In this document: piece after piece, positions 37,471 through 49,710 of the stretch
How the letters are laid out: each line of letters begins with the position of its first letter
How positions within the stretch are numbered: position 1 is the first letter of the stretch
Origin: Saururus chinensis
Taxonomy: Eukaryota; Streptophyta; Magnoliopsida; Piperales; Saururaceae
DNA length: 64,000 nt
NCBI GenBank assembly: GCA_035235625.1
Contig: CP141148.1
Location: 16,059,057-16,123,056 of the forward strand
Reading direction: 5' to 3'
Made by a program: the position numbers and the translations under genes
The notes under the pieces: generated by a model
Databases searched by the model: none
Told to the model about the DNA's origin: nothing
Seen by the model: only the letters and a program-made list of their open reading frames with translations

Positions 37471-37985
37471 GTGGAAACCATAAACACCTAATGACTATGC
37501 ACATTCAAGATTAATCTATCAACAAGCAAACCATAAAGCATGAAAGATCACACAAAGTTTTAACATGGAAAACCTAACTAGGGTAAAAAACCATAACAAT
37601 TGCTCAATGAGTAAATCAATGTGCAAATTTTTTCTTCTATCGTGGAAACAATAAAAACATAATGACTATGCATATTCATGATTAATCCATCGACAATCAA
37701 ACCATAAAACATGCAAGATCACATAAGGATGTAACATGGAAAAACCTAACTAGGGTAAAAAACCATGATAATTGCTCAACGACTAAATCAATGCACAAAA
37801 TTTTTCCCTATAGCGGAAGCAATAAAAAGCTAAGAACTATGGGAATTCATGATTAATCTATCAATAAGTAAACCATAAAGCATGCAAGATCACACAAGGA
37901 TTTAACGTGGAAAACCCCAACTAAGGTTAAAAACCACGACAGTTGCTCAACGACTAAATCAATGCACTAGTAGGCAAAACATTAT
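37471..37985 (+). repeat. Three tandem 171 bp repeats
   Basis: Units start at 37471 (GTGGAAACCATAAACACC), 37642 (GTGGAAACAATAAAAACA) and 37813 (GCGGAAGCAATAAAAAGC), a spacing of exactly 171 bp twice. Each has AAACCATAAARCATG, AAGATCACA, TAACRTGGAAAA and GCTCAACGACTAAATCAATG. A fragment of the same unit is at about 36435-36500. Confidence 0.9.
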
Positions 37986-38241
37986 ATTGACACAAGCAAA
38001 CCACCAACCTTTTTTGTTAACTCTAACCCCAAATCCCCCTTTTGGTCAGATCTCCAACAATTTCCTTTCGTTGCTAGCCTTCAAATATTCTCCCTCAAGC
38101 ACTTGAAACTTCATCTTCCTTCTTATTTTGTCTTCTTCTAGCCTCCTCAAACAAGCTCCTCATGTTCTTTGACTTTAGTCTTGAGTTATTCAATCTCCCA
38201 TTGAAGTTTTGTTGTAACTACTTTGATGTATCTATGTAAAA

Positions 38242-41200
38242 TGTCATGCCCCGGCACCCGCCCGACTAGAGCCGAACCTGGTCCAAGGGACGGTTGAAGC
38301 GCATGGGGGCGACAAGGTTGGTCCATTTAACATAGCGGAAGACTTTAACCCCTTAATAAGGTGAATTTCACATATGGAGTGTGCACCTTTAAACCTTTGT
38401 GAAAGAGAAATAAGGAAAATAGAAGAGGACTTTAACTCTGAACTAGTCCGCAAGTTATATGCTCATGTACTTAGAATCCTGAGCTGACACACATGGCTCT
38501 AATTAGAAAGTTTGAAACAAATTTAAAAACATAAGATATACACGAGTCTAGAATAAGAACCGCCATACATGATGTTCTATTATCATAATAACATAAATTA
38601 AAAAATACAACAAAGTCTAGAGACATCCACGCCTAATCCAATGCTCTCCCCGACCATTCCTCATATAGAGGATCCTGGTTAATTGTATGTCACGCCATGC
38701 AGCCCCAAAACAAAACACAAAAAGAGGGATGAGTAAAACTCAGTAAGGGTTAATATGTCGAGAAAGTAAACTAAAAATCATCACATATGTTTCACTTGGA
38801 ATTTATCACATAATTCACATGCATTCATCATGATATATTAACATAACCTATACATGACTACTCATCACATACATATACTCATAAGATCATCAACATATCT
38901 CATACATACCACTTCACATGGCATATCATAATATCATTTCATTCACTATTCATTCCAATGCATTCATTCATCTTGCATATCATTTTGCATAGTATATCAC
39001 AATATCATCTCATTCATGATTCATACTCAACGTATATATATTCACCCTGCATAATAGTATCTCAACACACTAATCCATAATCATGCATATCAAACCCATT
39101 CTCCTTCGTAACATTCCATCTGCATAACAAGTGTCTCTAACACATAATCACATAATGCATATTTATATCATTCATCCATAGATAATCCACCCTGCAAAAA
39201 AGTGTCTCAATCATACTATACTAAATTATGCATAATAATTATATTCAAAAGTGTCACATAATCTTAATTATCCCTACACAACCTGACAACGTAGGAATAA
39301 TATAATCTCATACACATGCATCATCAATAAATGGTGAATGTCACCATCATGGAGGTATGCAATCATGCCACCTGCACTAGACATAGTCAAATTTTCACGA
39401 AGGAAACTTAGGGTGTTTGGGGTAGTCAACCCCTCTGCTTGCCCTGGACAGTTCTAGTCAAGAACGTTTGAATCCCACACAGGGAACCTAGAGTAGTGTG
39501 TTCGCCCTGGATATCTTTGCGGTGAAAGAGTTCGAATTCCCACATAAGGAACCTAGAACATATGGTAGCCGGTGCACGAAGGCGTATTACTCTGGATTCT
39601 CAAGGTCTAGATGATCTCAAGAAATCTTAACCGCATTCGAGTCAACTTGACTCGTCTCCATTCAACTCAACTCAACATCAACTCAACCCGGAAGGATCCA
39701 CACGTTCCACACATTGAACTCAAATCAAAATTATGTCCTTTTATATCAACAAATTTCCGATAAGCCAACAATTGATTAATCCAACATGCAATCTCACACC
39801 ATTGCATCTAATCGATCAACCATGGCTAATCTTCTTAAAGTCTCATTCAAAAATTCATTTCATGATGCATGCAATATGGTAGATACGTAGGCAATACATA
39901 CATGAATCCTAATTCATGAAACGTGTTTCCATCAGCCCCTCATGCATCATTTATAATCATAACATCAACCATTACCATAATCATCCCCCACATGTGTGTG
40001 TACATGTAAAAACATTAAATTCTAAGCTTATGGTCATGCATAGTAAATAACCCATTAACATACCACACACATGTCATTAACATTTAATCAAGGTTTCTTA
40101 TTGAAATTATGAGTGAAAACCATCGGAAAGCACAAGGTTAAATTAATTGCAACCTCATGTTAGACCTATGTAAGCATATTCATACCACACTTGAAGCTAG
40201 ACATGGCACCATCATTCACTCATAATTTAATTATGATATGTGAAGGTATATAATTCTATTCTCATGCTATAACCTTTCTGGAATCATTCTAACATATATT
40301 ACTCATCAAAGTCATAAGAAATGATACTCAAGAGTAAAAACACGAAAAATGAGCAAAATACAAAAAAATTAGCCGAACTGCAATGTTGGCGTTGGAATGC
40401 CTGGCCATTCAATAAGACTCTTTGGCCGTTCGATGACCATAATAGACTTTTCTGGTTTGTCTTCTCTACTTCAAATCCAAAACCGAAACTTCACATAAAC
40501 ATCATAAACCTTCAAATCTCACTTTCAAACATCATAATAATAAAATCCATGCTTAGAAAATAGTAAATCTAGTCGTTTACAACAAAAAATAAAAAGAAAT
40601 CATAAGAAAGATTAAGCTTTACTAAATTTGCCATTAAAGTAATAATCCATGGAAACCCACTTCAAATTCCATCAAAACTCAAATATGAAATCATAGACAC
40701 CTTTAGGGCGAAATCACTTAGCTTGACTTGAAATCGATCCTCCAACACCTTCAAATCCTACCCAAAATATGTTTTTTGTTAATACCTTCATAAATCCAAT
40801 TTAAACTACCTAAATCTCTTGAAAACTAGTAGATCTAGGGTTTATTGAGCTCAAAAATGAAATCCCTTTCATAAGGGTTTGAAATAGAGGTTCAAATTAG
40901 TAGCTTTTTTTGTTAGAAATTGAGATTAAACTTTGTCAAAAGAAGAGATTTGAAAAGTTTAGGAGAAAGTAAAAGATTAGGCTAATCCTTACTGAAATCA
41001 CCTTTCCTTCTTCGGAAATGGGGATTAGGGCTCCTAAGCTTGAAATTTATGTCCCTTCCAAATTGAGAAAGTGCTTGAGTCTTTCTATTTATAGTAGGAT
41101 TTGAGATAAACCTAATAGATGTAAGGTATAAATAGAATTTTACACTAAAAATAGAAAATTTACTTATTTTAAGCCCAATTTCATGTCTATTTTTTTTGAA

Positions 41201-41512
41201 ATAATTAATTAATGTCTTTAGAAGTTGTTAGGGTCATATGGGACGTATTGTCCCAATTTTGCACGTGGGGCCCATAGTGGGTCCTGCCGCCCTAACTTTT
41301 TGGATAAAATAGTAAAAAATTCCAAAAAATCTAGAAACATTCTCATTGGCTTATATTAACATAAAAACCATTTTAGTAAAAAAAATTTGATCAAAAACCA
41401 TTTCTAACTACTTTAATTTCAAAAGTAAGTCAAAACCAATCAAAGTTAACATTAAACCACAATAATCCTAAATGAAAATTAATTGAACCAGTTAGGGTTT
41501 AGAGATCTTACA
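38242..41512. mobile_element. LTR-type element, copy B (3,271 bp, TG...CA, 5 bp target duplication TAAAA)
   Basis: It starts TGTCATGCCCCGGCACCC at 38242 and ends AGATCTTACA at 41512. TAAAA flanks both sides (38237-38241 and 41513-41517). It is the inverted relative of copy A at 5912-9347: shared GCCGAACCTGGTCC, CATAGCGGAAGACTTTAACC and a GGGGCCCA block near 41268. A TATAAATAG box near 41087-41095 reads on the minus strand. No open frame is longer than about 80 codons. The TG/CA ends and 5 bp duplication fit a solo LTR or a very short non-autonomous LTR element. Confidence 0.8.
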
Positions 41513-42125
41513 TAAAATTTCCTATTTGTTGTGAAAAGGTTTCATGAATTCACTATTGATCTTCAACTTAAAGTTTTATGTGAATTCTCCTTTGGAAAAT
41601 AATATGCAAAAGGTATAAACTTTTTTTCTCTAATCTCCTCTAGGTTTTCCTTTCTCTAGTTTTGTGATTTCTTAACCTTTATATAGCTTTTTAAGTCAGT
41701 TTAGGTATTTGACTTGAATAAAGAAAGAAATTGAAATCAGAATAGCTTGATTAGGGTAACCTATCCTTGAAGCAATTGATTGTTCTAAACAATGATTGAT
41801 CGTTCACTATTTATTTTGTGGAAGATACTTCGAGCGACCAATCAATTTACAAGGCGATCGATCGATAACGCTCGGCTTCATTTTTCATTGGGTGAACAAA
41901 CGATTGATCGTTTTGTCTTTATCTTTACCATTTTGCCCTTTTTATCCTAAAACCTTCTGAAGCCTCTGAAATCATTAACGAAACTTGTCCAAGTGATTTT
42001 GGTATGCAAATGTGATCTAAAAAAGCTTCAAAAAATCTTCAACATTCTTCAGTCTTCAATCTCGATCCATAAGAACACTTCTGATCCTATTTTTCAAGTA
42101 TGTCAAATCCAAATCTGACTTGACC

Positions 42126-45100
42126 AAAACAACCTTAATAAGCCCTGTTGCTTTGTTAATCAAATAATAGGATACAACTTGAACTTGAGGATTCCGATTG
42201 TTACATCATTTAGTACGTTCGATTCATACTTACAAACTTAATAAATGACTGCATATTTATTTAAAAGTTGATGTAGTCATTTTGGACGATCTTTGTTGAT
42301 TTATTTCTAAACTAGTTGAATGAATAGAGAGACATAAGTTGAGCTAGAGCAGTCCAATTGGGGTATCACTTTATGCATTTGATTCTTAATTACGAATGTA
42401 ACAAATGAGTGGGAGGTCTTATTTAACATTAAACGATACAATTCTTTGTGCTCATTCTTAACGAGCTCCTTTGCTTTGTTCCTATACTAGTTAATCTAAT
42501 AAAAATGTATAACTCGACCTAGGGTGGTCCCATTGGTTTGTCATTGAGTGCGTTGCATTCATATATTAGAACTTAGCAAAAGAGTGTGTACTTCTTTACA
42601 GGACTGAAGTACATATTCTACAAGAGCTTTGGGTGTTTCCTATACTAGTTAAATAAATGAAAGGACTTAAATTGAGAGAGCAATTTTATAGGGACATCAC
42701 CATGTGCATTTGATTAATAATTATGAAGGTAATAAATGAGTAGAAGATCTCAATAAACTTCAAACGATACAATGCTTTGTGCTCCTTCTTAATGAGCTCT
42801 GTTGCTTTGGTCGTATGCTATTTAATCGAAGAAACGGGTATAACTAGATCTAGAGGGGTTTGATTGGTTTATCATTTAGTTCTTTTGATTTAAACTTATA
42901 AACTTAAGAAATGAGTGTGCATTTATTTAAAAGTTTGATGTATACATTCTTCATGGCCTTTGGTGCTTTGTTCATAAACTAGTTAAAAGAAAGAAATGAC
43001 TAAAATTGAGCTAAAGAGGTGTAATTGGAGCATCACTTTGTGCATTTGATTCATGATTAGAAATGTAACAAATGAGAGCAATGTATCATTTAACTTTAAA
43101 CAATGCAGTGCTTTCTGTTCATTCTTAACAAACTCCATTCTTTATTAATATACTAGTTAATCAAATAGAATGATATAACGAAACCTATAGGGGTCCAATT
43201 GGTTCATAGTTTAGTGTATGTATGTATATATGAATTTAACAAATGAGTGTGCATTTATTTAAAAGTTTAATGTAGACATTTTTTACGAGCTTAGGTGCTT
43301 TGTTTCTAAACTAGTTAAATGAATAAAGGTACATAAATTGAGCTAAAGCGGGGTAATTGGGGCGTCACACTATGCATTTGATTAATAATTACAAATGTAA
43401 CAAATGAGGGAGATCTCAATAAATTTCAAACGATAAAATGCTTTGTGCTCCTTCTTAACAAGTTCTATTGCTTTGCTCGTACACTATTTAATCGAAGAAA
43501 AGGGTATAACTAGATCTAGAGGGGTCTGATTTGTTCATCATTTAGTGCTTTTGATTTGTACTTATAAACTTATGAAATGAGTGCATGTTTATTTAAAAGT
43601 CTAAAGTAGACATTCTTGACAACCTTTGGTGCTTTGTTCATAAACTAGTTAAAAGAAAGAAATGACTAAAATTGAGCTAAAGTGGGGTAATTGAAGCATC
43701 ACTCTATGCATTTGATTCATGATTATGAATGTAGCAAATGAGTGAAAATATCATTTAACTTTAAACAATGCAATGCTTTCTATTCATTCTTTACAAGCTC
43801 TATTCTTTGTTAATATACAAGTTAAACAAATAGAATGATATAACTAGATCTATAGGAGTCCGATTGGTTAATTGCTTAGTGCAATTGATATGTACGTATG
43901 AACTTGATAAATGAGTGTACATTTATTTAAAAGTTTAATGTAGACATTCTTGACAAGCTGGGGTGCTTTGATTTTAAACTAGTTGATCGAATAAAGGGAA
44001 TAAATTTAGCTAATTGGATTCATGATTATGAGCTTAGCAAATGAGTGCATCTTCATTCAAAAGTTTGATGTAAAAAATTCTTGAAGATCTTGGATGATTT
44101 GTTTCTAAGCTAGTTGAATGAATAAATGGACATGAATTGAGCTAGAGGGGCCCAATTGTGGCATCACTTTGAGTATTCGGTTCATTATTACAAATGTAAC
44201 AATTTAGTGGGAGGTTTCACTTAACCTTCTTTATGCTCATTCTTAAAGAGGTCCATTGTTTTGTTCCTATACTAGTTATTCAAATAAAAAGGAATAACTC
44301 TATCCAGAGTGGTCCTACTGGTTTGTCGTTTAGTGTGTTTCATTCATATATTATAACTTAGCAAATAAGTGTATATTTCTTTACAAGATTGAAGTACACA
44401 TGCTTGAAGAGCTTGTGTGCAGTGTTCATAAACTAGTTAAATAAATGAAAGGACTTAAATTGAGTGAGAGCAATTCTATAGGGGCATCACCTTGTACAAT
44501 TGATTAATAATTACTAACGTAACACTTCAGTGGGAGATCTGATTAAACTTCAAATGATACAATGCGTTGCACTCATTCTTAACTAGTTCTGTTGCTTTGT
44601 TCATATACTATTTAATCGAATAAAAGGGTATAACTAGATCTAGAGGGGTCATCATTTTGTGTGTTTGATTCATACTTATAAACTTAAGAAATACATGCAC
44701 ATTTGTTTAAAAGTTTTATGTAGACATTTTTGACTACTTTTGGTGCATTGTTCATAAGTTAAAAAAATGAAAGGACTTAAATTAAACTAAGGCAGAGTAA
44801 TTGGGGCATTACTCTGTGCATTTGATTCATGATTATGAACGTAACAAATAAGTGTGATGTATTATTTAACTTTAATTGATGCAATTCTTTGTGCTCATTC
44901 TTAATGGACTCCGTTGACTTGTTAATATACTAGTTAAACGAATAGAATGATATAACTTGACCTAGAGTGTTCCAATTGGTTCTTTGTTTAGTACATTTGA
45001 TTATACACATGAATTTTGAAGGATATATTATTGAAGAACTAGGGTGCTTTATTGCTAAACTAGTTAAAAGAATGAAATGACTTATATTAAGCTAGAGTAG

Positions 45101-47073
45101 TCTAATTGGGTTTCACTTTGTTCATTCCATTAATGATTACAAATATAACAAATCAGTGGGATGTCTTATTTAACTTTAAATGATACAATTCTTCATGCGC
45201 ATTCTTAACAAGTTCTATTGCTTTGTTCTTGTACTTGTTAATCAAATACAAGGGTATAACTAGACTTAGAGGCATCATAATTGTTCATTGTTTAGAATTT
45301 TTTATTCAAACTTATGAACTTAATAAATGAGTGTGTATTTATTTAAAAGTTTAATGTAGACAATCTAGATGAGCATGAGTGCTTTGTTTCTAAACTAGTT
45401 GAACTAATAAAAGGGACATAAATTGAGCTGAACCGTTCCAATTGGGACATCACTTAGTGCATTTGATTCATGATTATAAATATAACAAATGAGTAGAAGG
45501 TCTCATTTGACTTTAAATGATACAATGCTTTGTACTCATTCTTAACGAGCTCCATTTCTTTCTTAATATAGTAATTAATCGAATAGAATAATACAACTAG
45601 ACCTAGTGTGGTCCGATTAGGTTGTCGTTTAGTGCTTTTGATTTCTACATACAAAATTTGCACACTTTGTACATTTGATTTATGATTACGATTGTAACGA
45701 ATGAGTGGGAGGATTCCTTTAACCTAAAATGATACTATTCTTTGTACTCATTCTTAATGAATTCCATTGCTTTGTTCTTGTACTAGTTAATCAAATAAAA
45801 TAGTATAACTCGGCCTAGAGTAGCCCAATTCGTTCGTCATTTAGTACATTTAATTTATATATATTAATTTATAAAATGAGTGAATATTTTATAAAATGTT
45901 TGAAGGATACATTTTAGACGAGCATGAGTACTTTGTTCCTAAACTAGTTTAAAGAATGAAAGGTCTTATATTGAGCTAGATTGGTTCAATTGGGGCATCA
46001 CTTTGCACATTTGATTAAGGATTATAAACCTAATAAATGGGTGGGATGTCTCATTAAACTTCAAAGGATACAATGCTTTGTGCTCAATCATAATTAGCTT
46101 TGTTGTTTTGTTCCTATGCTTGTTAATCGAATAAAAAGGTATAACTAGATTCAAAGGGTTCAATTGGTTCATACTTACAAACTTAACAAATGAGTGTGCA
46201 TTTATTTAAAAGTTTGATGTAGACATTTTTAATGAGCTTTGGTGTTTTGTTTCTAAACTAGTTGAACGAATAAAAGGACATAAATTGAGCTAAAGTGGGG
46301 TAATCGGGGCATCACACTGTGCATTTGATTCATGATTTTGAACTTAACAGTGCATATTATTTAAAATTTTGATGTAAATTTCTTGAAGATCTTGGTTGCT
46401 TTGTTTCTAAAGTAGTTGAACGAATAAATGAACATGAATTGAGTAGAGGGGTTCAATTGGAGCATCACTTTGAGTATTCGATTCATTATTACAAATGTAA
46501 CAATTGAGTGAGAGGTCTTAATTAGTGTTGCCTCCAGGTTGGGTTTTGCCAAACCTGAACCCAACTTAAGAAAACTGTAACCTAAACCTAACCTGACCCA
46601 ACCTGAACCCGACCCATTTGACCCAAATAGAATAAAAAAATATTTTTTATGCTCATTCTTAATGATGTCCATTGTTTTATTCCTATACTACTTACTCTAA
46701 TAAAATGGTATAACTTGATCTAGAGTGGTCCTTTTGGTTTGTCGTTTAGTGTGTTTCATTCATATATTATAACTTAGCAAATAAGTGTGCATTTCTTTAC
46801 ACAATTGAAGTACACATTTTCGTAGAGCTTGTGTGCATTGTTCATAAACTAGTTAAATAAATGAAAGGACTTAAATTGAGGGAGTGCACTTCTATAGGGG
46901 CATCATCTTGTGCAACTGATTAATAATTACGAATGTAACAAAACATTGGGAGATCTAATTAAACTTCAAACAATACAATGCTTTGTGTTCTTTCTTAACT
47001 AGTTCCATTGCTTGGTTCATATACTATTTAATTGAATAAAAGGGTATAACTAGATCTAGAGGGGTTTGATAGG
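42126..47073 (+). repeat. Satellite array, block 3 (about 15 dimers)
   Basis: The longest continuous stretch. A units begin TGCTTTGTTCCTATACTAGT and contain TATAACT..GACCTAGAGTGGTCC, TTTAGTGTGTTTGATTCAT and ATTTATTTAAAAGTTTGATG. B units begin TGCTTTGTTCCTAAACTAGT and contain AAATTGAGCTAGAGC, GGGGCATCACTTTGTGCATT and ACAATGCTTTGTGCTC. Example: A 42472-42633, B 42634-42802. Copies differ from each other by very roughly 20-30%, with small insertions and deletions. Short open frames here are accidental. Confidence 0.92.
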
Positions 47074-47440
47074 TGTTGTGAATGTCCTAAGGGTCTATCA
47101 CTAGGATCCACGTGCTAGGAGGATAGGTTTTAATTATGTCAATGTATATAATAAGGGCATTTAGTCAATAGATTAATTAGGGTATTAGTGGTTTTTTTAA
47201 ATTAAGTTAATAGGCCTTAGGTGCCTGTTAGTGAGCCCACTTAGTTATTTATTTACGTGTAAGGGTTATGCCTTAATTTGGATTAGTGAATGAATTATTG
47301 TCTTGTCTTCTTCCCTTTCCTCTTTGCCTCTCCCTCCTTCATGGCAGCCGTGCCACTCCCTCTCCCCTTTCCCAGCCATCTTGCGCCGCTCCCTTCCCCT
47401 ACTCCGGCTACCAAACCATTGTGGACACTGGTCCACAACA
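47074..47440 (+). repeat. 5' LTR of the PORR-carrying element
   Basis: 367 bp, TGTTGTG...CACAACA. It aligns end to end with 49339-49705 with roughly 10% differences by eye, mostly substitutions. Confidence 0.92.
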
Positions 47441-47457
47441 TTTGTGTCAGAGGTTCC

Positions 47458-47598
47458 ATGGGGCAACAAGCAGAGATACTCATGAAGATCACAGCTATGC
47501 TTGAGGATTGTAAAAGGCTTGTAATGTCCATGGCGGCATCCAAGCTGGTCAAGGAAACACCCCAGGCTGACCCAATGCCTCCATCGTCATTTGCATAG
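47458..47598 (+). CDS. Short gag-like open frame (46 residues)
   Basis: ATG at 47458, 18 bases past the LTR, reads MGQQAEILMKITAMLEDCKR and continues to a TAG at 47596-47598. The position just after the primer site and the helical, coiled-coil-like character suit the first residues of a gypsy gag. There is no core gag domain and the frame stops early. It could also be chance. Confidence 0.35.
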   Translation: MGQQAEILMKITAMLEDCKRLVMSMAASKLVKETPQADPMPPSSFA

Positions 47599-48363
47599 AA
47601 GAGGAAGAAATGCACAGCCTTTTTGTGTAGAGGAAACCCATTCAAGCAACAGAGAAGAAGGCAAAAGGGTTGTTTTTGTCACCTCACTAGAGTTAGCCAC
47701 CGGAGGCCGACTCTCTTCGACCACACGGCTGTAGTGGAATCGTCTACCAATCTGCGGGATCTTCTCATGGTCAGGGATGACGACCAGCCCCCCTCCAGAC
47801 CTGGTGCCCATGGCCTCACCCTCGGCTCCGTCATCGGCTGAGAGAAATCTGTGCCGACGCCAATGCAGCTGGCCGCCCCGAGCCGGATCCTCCTCGACAT
47901 CATTTAGGAAGAGGAGTCCAGCAGAGTAATGGGTGGAGATGCTCATGCCGTCATCATCGCAGAGAGCTAGAAGATCAACTGGAAGTCGTTCCAGGACCAG
48001 ATCCGCCTGTGCTGAACGGGAGTCGCCTGGTCCTCCCGGAGCAATGCTGAGTCCATCGTTGCCGATTTCATGCGCATCATCCCGTGTGCCATATCCACCT
48101 ACTGCACCAGAGCAAAGGCATCACATGGGGGCTCACATGGCGAGGATGAATAGGCCCTAGTCATCCTGTCTCACCTTGGTCCGCCACAAAAAGTGGCTGC
48201 CTCCTCCTACGTTCGATCATCTCTGCCGCTGAACAGAGCTTTCCCAATGCAATCTCTGCCACTGCACAACTGCCTCACAGAGTTTTCTGCTGGTCCATTC
48301 CCCTACTTTCACTATTGTCCTGGCGTTTGCATCAACACCGGAGTGAAGGCGGTGACTTTATGA

Positions 48364-48771
48364 TGGAACTGGACCACCCGTACTTCCCTCCGTCCCGATG
48401 GCCCACTCCGCCACCAGTCTGCCACCCTTTTCGATGCCAAGATCAACTGGGTCCGAGATAGAGGACTGGACCATGAGGTGGAGAAGGAGAAGAACCTCTG
48501 CCCGCTTCTCACCCTCAAGAACCTCATCCTCTCAGAAACTGGCAAGGCTCTGCCTGTCTCCATAATGGCCGATCGCAAGGCCCAGCTCGGTCTCCCCACC
48601 AGTGCTATCGAATTCATCCGCAAGTACCACTCCATGTTCGTCGAGTTCCCTAGCCTCAGCAGCCAGAACTTCTGCCAGCTCACTGGCTATGTAGAGGGCA
48701 TTGGATTTCCTTGTTCGGTAAAGGAAGAGGTGTTTCTGGGTGGCACCAGACATCAAAGCAAGCCGCCGTAG
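48364..48771 (+). pseudogene. Captured fragment of a PORR-domain (organelle RNA splicing) gene
   Basis: The frame open from 48364 to the TAG at 48769-48771 (135 codons) reads DAKINWVRDRGLDHEVEKEK, then LCPLLTLKNLILSE, RKAQLGLPTSAIEFIRKYHS and MFVEFPS. These are the consecutive signature segments of the N-terminal part of the plant organelle RNA recognition (PORR) domain, whose members splice mitochondrial and plastid introns. There is no ATG context or transit peptide, and the C-terminal two thirds of the domain is missing; after VEFPS the similarity fades. Sense orientation with respect to the element. Codons are unbroken over this stretch although the rest of the element is full of stops. 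Confidence 0.82.
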
Positions 48772-49338
48772 ACAAAGCTGTCTCCTTTTCCTCACCCTCT
48801 GCACGCAGGAGCGGCTTGCACCCTAGTTGCCGGAGTGGCCTACGCTCCAGTCACCGGTGCAATGTGCCTCCATCGTCGCACTGGTCTCAACGCCCCATCG
48901 CCTGAACCCCGGCATCATCCTCCTCCGCCCATTCACCTCCATCACGGATGTAGCCACAGTTGTAGCGCCGGATGAGCCGTCACCGTTGCAATCTCTGGGC
49001 AAACGATTTTTCCTTGCTGGAGATGATGCCTCCCTGATCACACGAGATTTTCTGGATCTGTTTTCCCGGGTTGGAGATGCTGCTCAACTGCCAAATCAGA
49101 AATCTTTAAAGGACCGAAACCTCTGGATTAAGCTACCCTATCCAGTTTATCTATGCTAGCTGCCCAAATTTCACACTGATGGGCAAAACCGTCTGCGTCA
49201 CCCCATTCCACATGGCCATGAAATGGCTCATAACAAAGAACCACTCTGAAATGGCTGTTCACACTGGAGCTATGGTGGACCCGATGCTATGAGTTTTTAG
49301 TCACCTCGAGGACGAGGTGATGCAGAAGCGTGGTGGAA

Positions 49339-49705
49339 TGTTGTGAAAATCCTAAGGATCTATCACTGGGATCCACATGCCAGTAGGATAGGTTTTAATT
49401 ATGTCATTGTGTAATAAGGGCATTTAGGTCAATAGGTTAATTAGGGTATTAGTGGTTTTCTTTTAATTAAGTTAATGGGCCTTAGGTGCATGTTAGTGAG
49501 CCCACTCAGTTAGTCTATTTAAGTGTAAGGGCTATGCCCTAATTTGGATTAGTGAATGAATTATTTTCTTGTCTTCTCCCCTTTCTTCTTTGCCTCTCCC
49601 TCCTTCATGGCGGCTGTGCTGCTCCCGCTCCCATTTCCCGGCCATCTTACTGGCTCCCTTCCTCTACTCCAGCTGCCAGGCCATTGTAGACACCGGTCTA
49701 CAACA
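49339..49705 (+). repeat. 3' LTR of the PORR-carrying element
   Basis: The direct partner of 47074-47440. It ends GGTCTACAACA and is followed at once by the ATAGG target duplication and satellite sequence (TTCGTCATTTAGTGTGTTTG). Confidence 0.92.
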
Positions 49706-49710
49706 ATAGG

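Larger units (their letters stand above)
37375..42125. mobile_element. Unclassified repeat element containing a 171 bp tandem trimer and the copy B insertion
   Basis: It interrupts the satellite at both ends and resembles 36217-36588. Left part: three 171 bp repeats, then a CT-rich stretch (37990-38236). Right part (41513 on): TTCATGAATTCACTATTG and a GATTGATCG/CGATCGATCG-rich stretch (41780-41930), ending GACTTGACCAAAACAACCTT. No coding frame was recognised. The LTR-type copy B sits inside at 38242-41512. Confidence 0.5.
47074..49705 (+). mobile_element. Non-autonomous LTR element carrying a captured PORR gene fragment
   Basis: LTRs 47074-47440 and 49339-49705 (367 bp each) begin TGTTGTGAA and end CTACAACA/CCACAACA. 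The target duplication ATAGG is exact (47069-47073 and 49706-49710). After the 5' LTR a degenerate initiator-Met primer site (TTTGTGTCAGAGG) follows. Before the 3' LTR, a purine-rich GCAGAAGCGTGGTGGAATG follows a CTCGAGGACGAGGTG phrase, like the polyprotein end of the chromovirus at 58508-58560. The interior has no reverse transcriptase, protease or integrase. The ends resemble the chromovirus at 53457-58996, so it may have been moved by proteins of such a family. Confidence 0.9.

Noticed and set aside
45454..46672. Minus-strand open frames of 68-103 codons in the satellite
   Set aside because: They lie within tandem satellite units, are not conserved between units, and have no start context.
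47933..49159. Several overlapping open frames of 60-123 codons around the PORR fragment
   Set aside because: Only the frame 48364-48771 shows family signatures; the others are shadows in GC-rich DNA or too degraded to assign.
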